DNA of 64,000 bases from Mycteria americana. Taxonomy: Eukaryota > Chordata > Aves > Ciconiiformes > Ciconiidae. The stretch covers positions 51,243,562 to 51,307,561 of the forward strand of contig NC_134367.1 of assembly GCF_035582795.1 (NCBI RefSeq), given 5' to 3'. A program made the translations under genes and the position numbers. Positions 60,613-64,000 of this stretch are shown piece by piece; within the stretch, counting starts at the first letter, position 1, and every line of letters starts with the position of its first letter. The notes under the pieces are model-generated. The model had not been told where the DNA came from and searched no databases. It worked only from the letters and a program-made list of their open reading frames with translations.

Positions 60613-63371
60613 GCACAATAATGGCTTTATGTGCATATTGGTCATTTTTTTTCTTGCCGCCATGCTCATCTTACAGTATAATGTAATGAGGTATATTTTG
60701 CAGTTACGAAGGATGAACTCCAGTAAGCAGCAGTGCTATGAATGTGCAAATCTGGTCGATGGGCTTCATAATGGGATGTGATGTAAATATCATGATAATT
60801 ACACTCATTTGCTAAGTCACTGTTCTGGATATAAAGGACAAGGAATAGCCGCAGGTCCTCTTAATTAGGCAGCGAGGATTGGTGTTCGTATGGACTCAGG
60901 CGACCCTGGGCTCCGCTCACAGAATAAATGCAATACACAATGGTACAGACACCATCTGGAGCCTTTGGCATGAAACGATGAAGACAAAGAGTGCAAAACG
61001 AGCAGGGTAATCTTGGCCAACCCCTGGATCATCAGTAACATTGAGTAACTTTGTCAGGGACAACTGGGAGAACTGAGACTTGTCTTGGAGGCAGAGGGGC
61101 GAGTATTTCTCCCCTACCTGATCTGCCGATGGTCCGGGTGCCAGCTGATGTGTGGAGATATTGGACACCTCAGCACCTCAAACCAAAGGTCAGGGAGAAA
61201 ACCAGGCTTTCGCAAACCAGCCGGAAAATAGAGGGGGGAGAGAAAGGTTTGGCCATGCCCAAAGGATTGCAGAAGTTTCTATGCTACTGCTATAATGTGG
61301 TCGGGGGAGATGTTGTGCCACTACTGAGGATCACATTTTTTCCCTCTAAATTTGTATGAATGTAAGGAAAGCCCAGGGGGCTTCGCCTGGGATTCACACC
61401 AGGCACAGAGAGAGCAGCCTCCGGCCCAGTGACTCCTGCCTGCAACCTACTGCTTCCAGAAATGCCAGGAAAGGGCAAAGGGGAACAGAGAGCCCCAAGA
61501 GCGGCTGGGAGCCTTCACAGATACTGGAAATATCTGTAATGAAAGGAAGGGGGATGAGAAGAAAAGGTTGAAATGACAGGGGAATTCTATTCACTCCTTC
61601 TCAATCTAGCAATCAATAGCATAAATCTGATTTTTTAAAGACAAATATATAAATGACCTTTCTAAAGAGACAGCATGACTAGAACTCTTCCAGGCCCTCA
61701 CAGGTGAAGATAACCCTTTCAAATCCCTACCTGAGGTATAATATAATAATACAAAAACAAGAATTATGTGTAGATACTAACTCTTCAAAGATTGTTTCAT
61801 CTTTATTTACCTACCTAGAATCAAGTCCTGAATTCTCTGCTGCTTTTTCATGAATTAAGATGTGTTATTTTACTTGTGTGTAAGGGGCTACCTTTAAATG
61901 TTGTTAGTAAAACTGGGATACCACCAGCTTGCAGACAAATATCTTGAACACAGTTTGTAGCTGGTGAGTCTGGAAACAATCTGTTTTTCCATATCTTTTA
62001 AAATGTATTTTGTTGTTTAATTTACTCTGGCTTTTTAACATCATAGTTTACACATTTAAGTGTAATCTCTCTATTTACAAAAGCAAATAAATAATTTCGT
62101 GTCTACACAAAGGCATGGGGTTTGTTTCAATAGCATCACTTTGCTGAAAGATTATATTAAGCACAAAAGTGTTTGATGGCAGCAGGGCAAGTACTATACA
62201 TTTTTTCTTATCTGAAGGCATTCACACTTAACCTAAGAATTAGATAAATGAGGAATTCTCATGTCTCCCGGGTATCCTATGCCATCCTGTCATCAGAATT
62301 AATCAAGTTGATAATGAATACTCAGATTACAAAGAGTTGGGAGTGCTCGCGACCAATAATTATTTTTAGAGATCATAATCTAGGTCAAATCCAATTTCCT
62401 GTTTTTGACAGGTGGCAAAAATTTGTCAAATTAATGGAATGGGATATGGATATTTAGGTAATCGGAGGGAAGCACTTCCCCCTCCTGCCTGAAGCGGTGT
62501 TGGGGAAGGAGAGTGAAGAGGTTCCTCTGCAGGGGAAGGTCTTGGGGCATCCCAGTCGAGACCATTGCCTGCACAGAAATGGCTGGAGATACCAGGTTAG
62601 TGGCCAAAGCCCGGCAAAGCTGATGGAAAGACGTGGCCTGGCTTGGTCTGAGCTCTCACTCCACACAGGCTTTTTTCTGCCTCCCACCTCTGGCCTCAGG
62701 ACCTTCCTGAGAAGGAGGATGGAGAGAGAGAAAGCCAACAGACCAACAGCTGTAGAGGCATGACAAGGAAATCTGATGCTAAAATGGAGTTAAACCTGCG
62801 AAAGAAGGAAAGATAAATAACAGACTCCCTAAATATGTTCTTGGCAAACTAACAGAGCCCAGAGGGAGTACGGTCATTGATAGATAAGAGTGGAAAGGGA
62901 GTGACAGATGAACTTTAATATTGCTGCAGGCCTAAATGATTCCTTTGCCTCAGGGGAAGGGGGTGGGAATGAAATTTTAAAAGGTTCTCTCTGATTGCAC
63001 TGGAGCAGATAATAAGGAGCAGCAGATCTACTGAAACTAAGCAAAAGTAGCAGACCCTCAAAGGCGCAGAGAAATGGGAATTATTTTAAAAAACAAACCA
63101 CCTCCCACTATAAACAAGGACAGGAGGAAGGCTTTGTAGGAGACACTTTTCTAAAAGTCTAGGGCACACCAAGCAAGAGAAGTGGAGAGGCATCAGAAAC
63201 GCAGGTGTGTGGGAGAACACAATTACAGGATGCTTATGGGCACAGGGGGGTTTGACGAGCCACAATCAGCAGAGAGCTCTGGAAAGAAGATTGGGCTTAG
63301 CACGTCGATTTGGACTGGCAAGTGCTTGCAGGAGATGCTGTGCACCACCTGGCTGGTGGCCTCACCCCGTG

Positions 63372-63431
63372 GCGTGGCAAGGCAGAGTCCTCGTCCCACC
63401 GGTGTGGCAAGGCAGAGTCCTCGTCCCACCA
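63372..63431. repeat. 30 bp tandem duplication
   Basis: GTGGCAAGGCAGAGTCCTCG plus the following ten bases is present twice in tandem, with only the last two or three bases differing. It is GC-rich and very recent-looking. The local open frames on both strands carry the repeat, but no gene was recognised. Confidence 0.9.
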
Positions 63432-64000
63432 GCGCGGCGGCTGCTCCCACTCCCGGCACAACACACACCATGTGGGGATGCACCATTGCAGGTGCTCCTC
63501 TGCCCACTGCAAGAGCAGCCCGGCATCCAGCTGCATGAGATGCAGCCATGGGCTAAATATTTATTTGGGTTTTCTTGATTTGCCTCTGTTTTGCAGGGTG
63601 GGGGGAAAATAGGCAGCTCACTGAAAGCATCAAACCTTTCAGGCTGTAAATGTCCTCAAAAATTGACAGGCAGGCTGTGTTTGCTGGAGAAGTGGTAGCC
63701 AGCGCTGAGCCCCGCAAGGCTGTCAGCAGCTCCTTTGCCACTGCCTTGTGGAGGTGCTGGATCCAGCTCCCGCAGGGTGCCTGCAGTATTATTCTGGAAA
63801 AAGAGAAACTTCAAACCCTGCGCTCCCAAATGTTTTCAGGAAATAAATGTATTAGCAAGCAGGATTGCCTCTTTAACAAAGGCCCTCAGGTGATAATAAT
63901 TAACTGCTAATATTGGATAATAAAATCTACATAAAAATAACAAGCTACAGGGCAAGGTTAAGGTTATTATGTTGTGGCTGAACATGCAATTCTTCATACT

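Larger units (their letters stand above)
59313..64000 (-). other. SCML4: SCML4 upstream intron (partial)
   Basis: Sequence 5' of the first SAM exon on the minus strand. The acceptor at 59313-59314 requires an upstream exon ending one base into a codon. I looked for the Ser-rich linker expected before this exon and did not recognise it, so the intron probably runs past the window end. It contains the fossil repeat at 60545-60612 and the 30 bp duplication at 63372-63431. Confidence 0.55.

Noticed and set aside
1..64000. CRISPR arrays, operons, phage or bacterial genes
   Set aside because: There are no spaced direct repeats of the CRISPR type and no densely packed coding frames; the repeats and splice signals are vertebrate.

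Overview
This is vertebrate nuclear DNA, almost certainly from a bird and most likely a neoavian. It carries chicken-repeat-1 (CR1) LINE 3' ends, one with the typical ATTCTGTG tail. It also carries an ERVL-type LTR of a kind common in neoavian genomes, and old sauropsid SINE/LINE fossils. Repeat density is low and exons are short and split by introns. Most long open frames are chance frames in noncoding DNA. I saw no prokaryotic genes, operons, CRISPR array or intact mobile element.

The one gene I can identify from protein sequence is on the minus strand at the right end. Two exons (59167-59312 and 53566-53691), joined across a 5.5 kb intron with correct splice sites and matching phase, encode the C-terminal SAM domain of a Sex-comb-on-midleg family protein. 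The sequence fits SCML4 best, a Polycomb-group-like protein. The stop codon is at 53566-53568, and all upstream exons appear to lie beyond position 64000. The 3' UTR runs leftward, with candidate polyadenylation signals at 53035-53040 and 50821-50826. A cluster of minus-strand signals at about 41620-41680 marks a further, unassigned transcript end.

Layout from left to right. 1-13978 is noncoding DNA with simple repeats and old repeat fossils, possibly an intron. About 13979-15900 looks like a terminal 3' UTR exon of a plus-strand gene (splice acceptor, T-rich UTR-like sequence, AATAAA signals). In vertebrates SOBP converges on SCML4, so SOBP is the synteny-based guess, but no SOBP protein sequence is visible. 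15900-41600 is intergenic. It holds a strong CpG island (24770-25510) with tandem CTCF-like/E-box motifs and a G-quadruplex motif, followed 140 bp later by a solo ERVL-type LTR (25651-26227) flanked by a 5 bp target duplication. 41600-53000 is intergenic or extended 3' UTR, with a fossil tRNA-derived SINE and a purine-rich tract. 53000-64000 is the SCML4 3' end and introns, with two CR1 fragments.

Scattered through the window are at least nine degenerate copies of related short palindromic repeats, which look like ancient nonautonomous DNA transposons. Several AT-rich unique blocks look like conserved noncoding elements, but that is inference only. I found no clearly new biological system. 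The most useful leads are the CpG island/LTR pair, the unassigned minus-strand 3' end, the candidate plus-strand terminal exon, and the palindromic repeat family.
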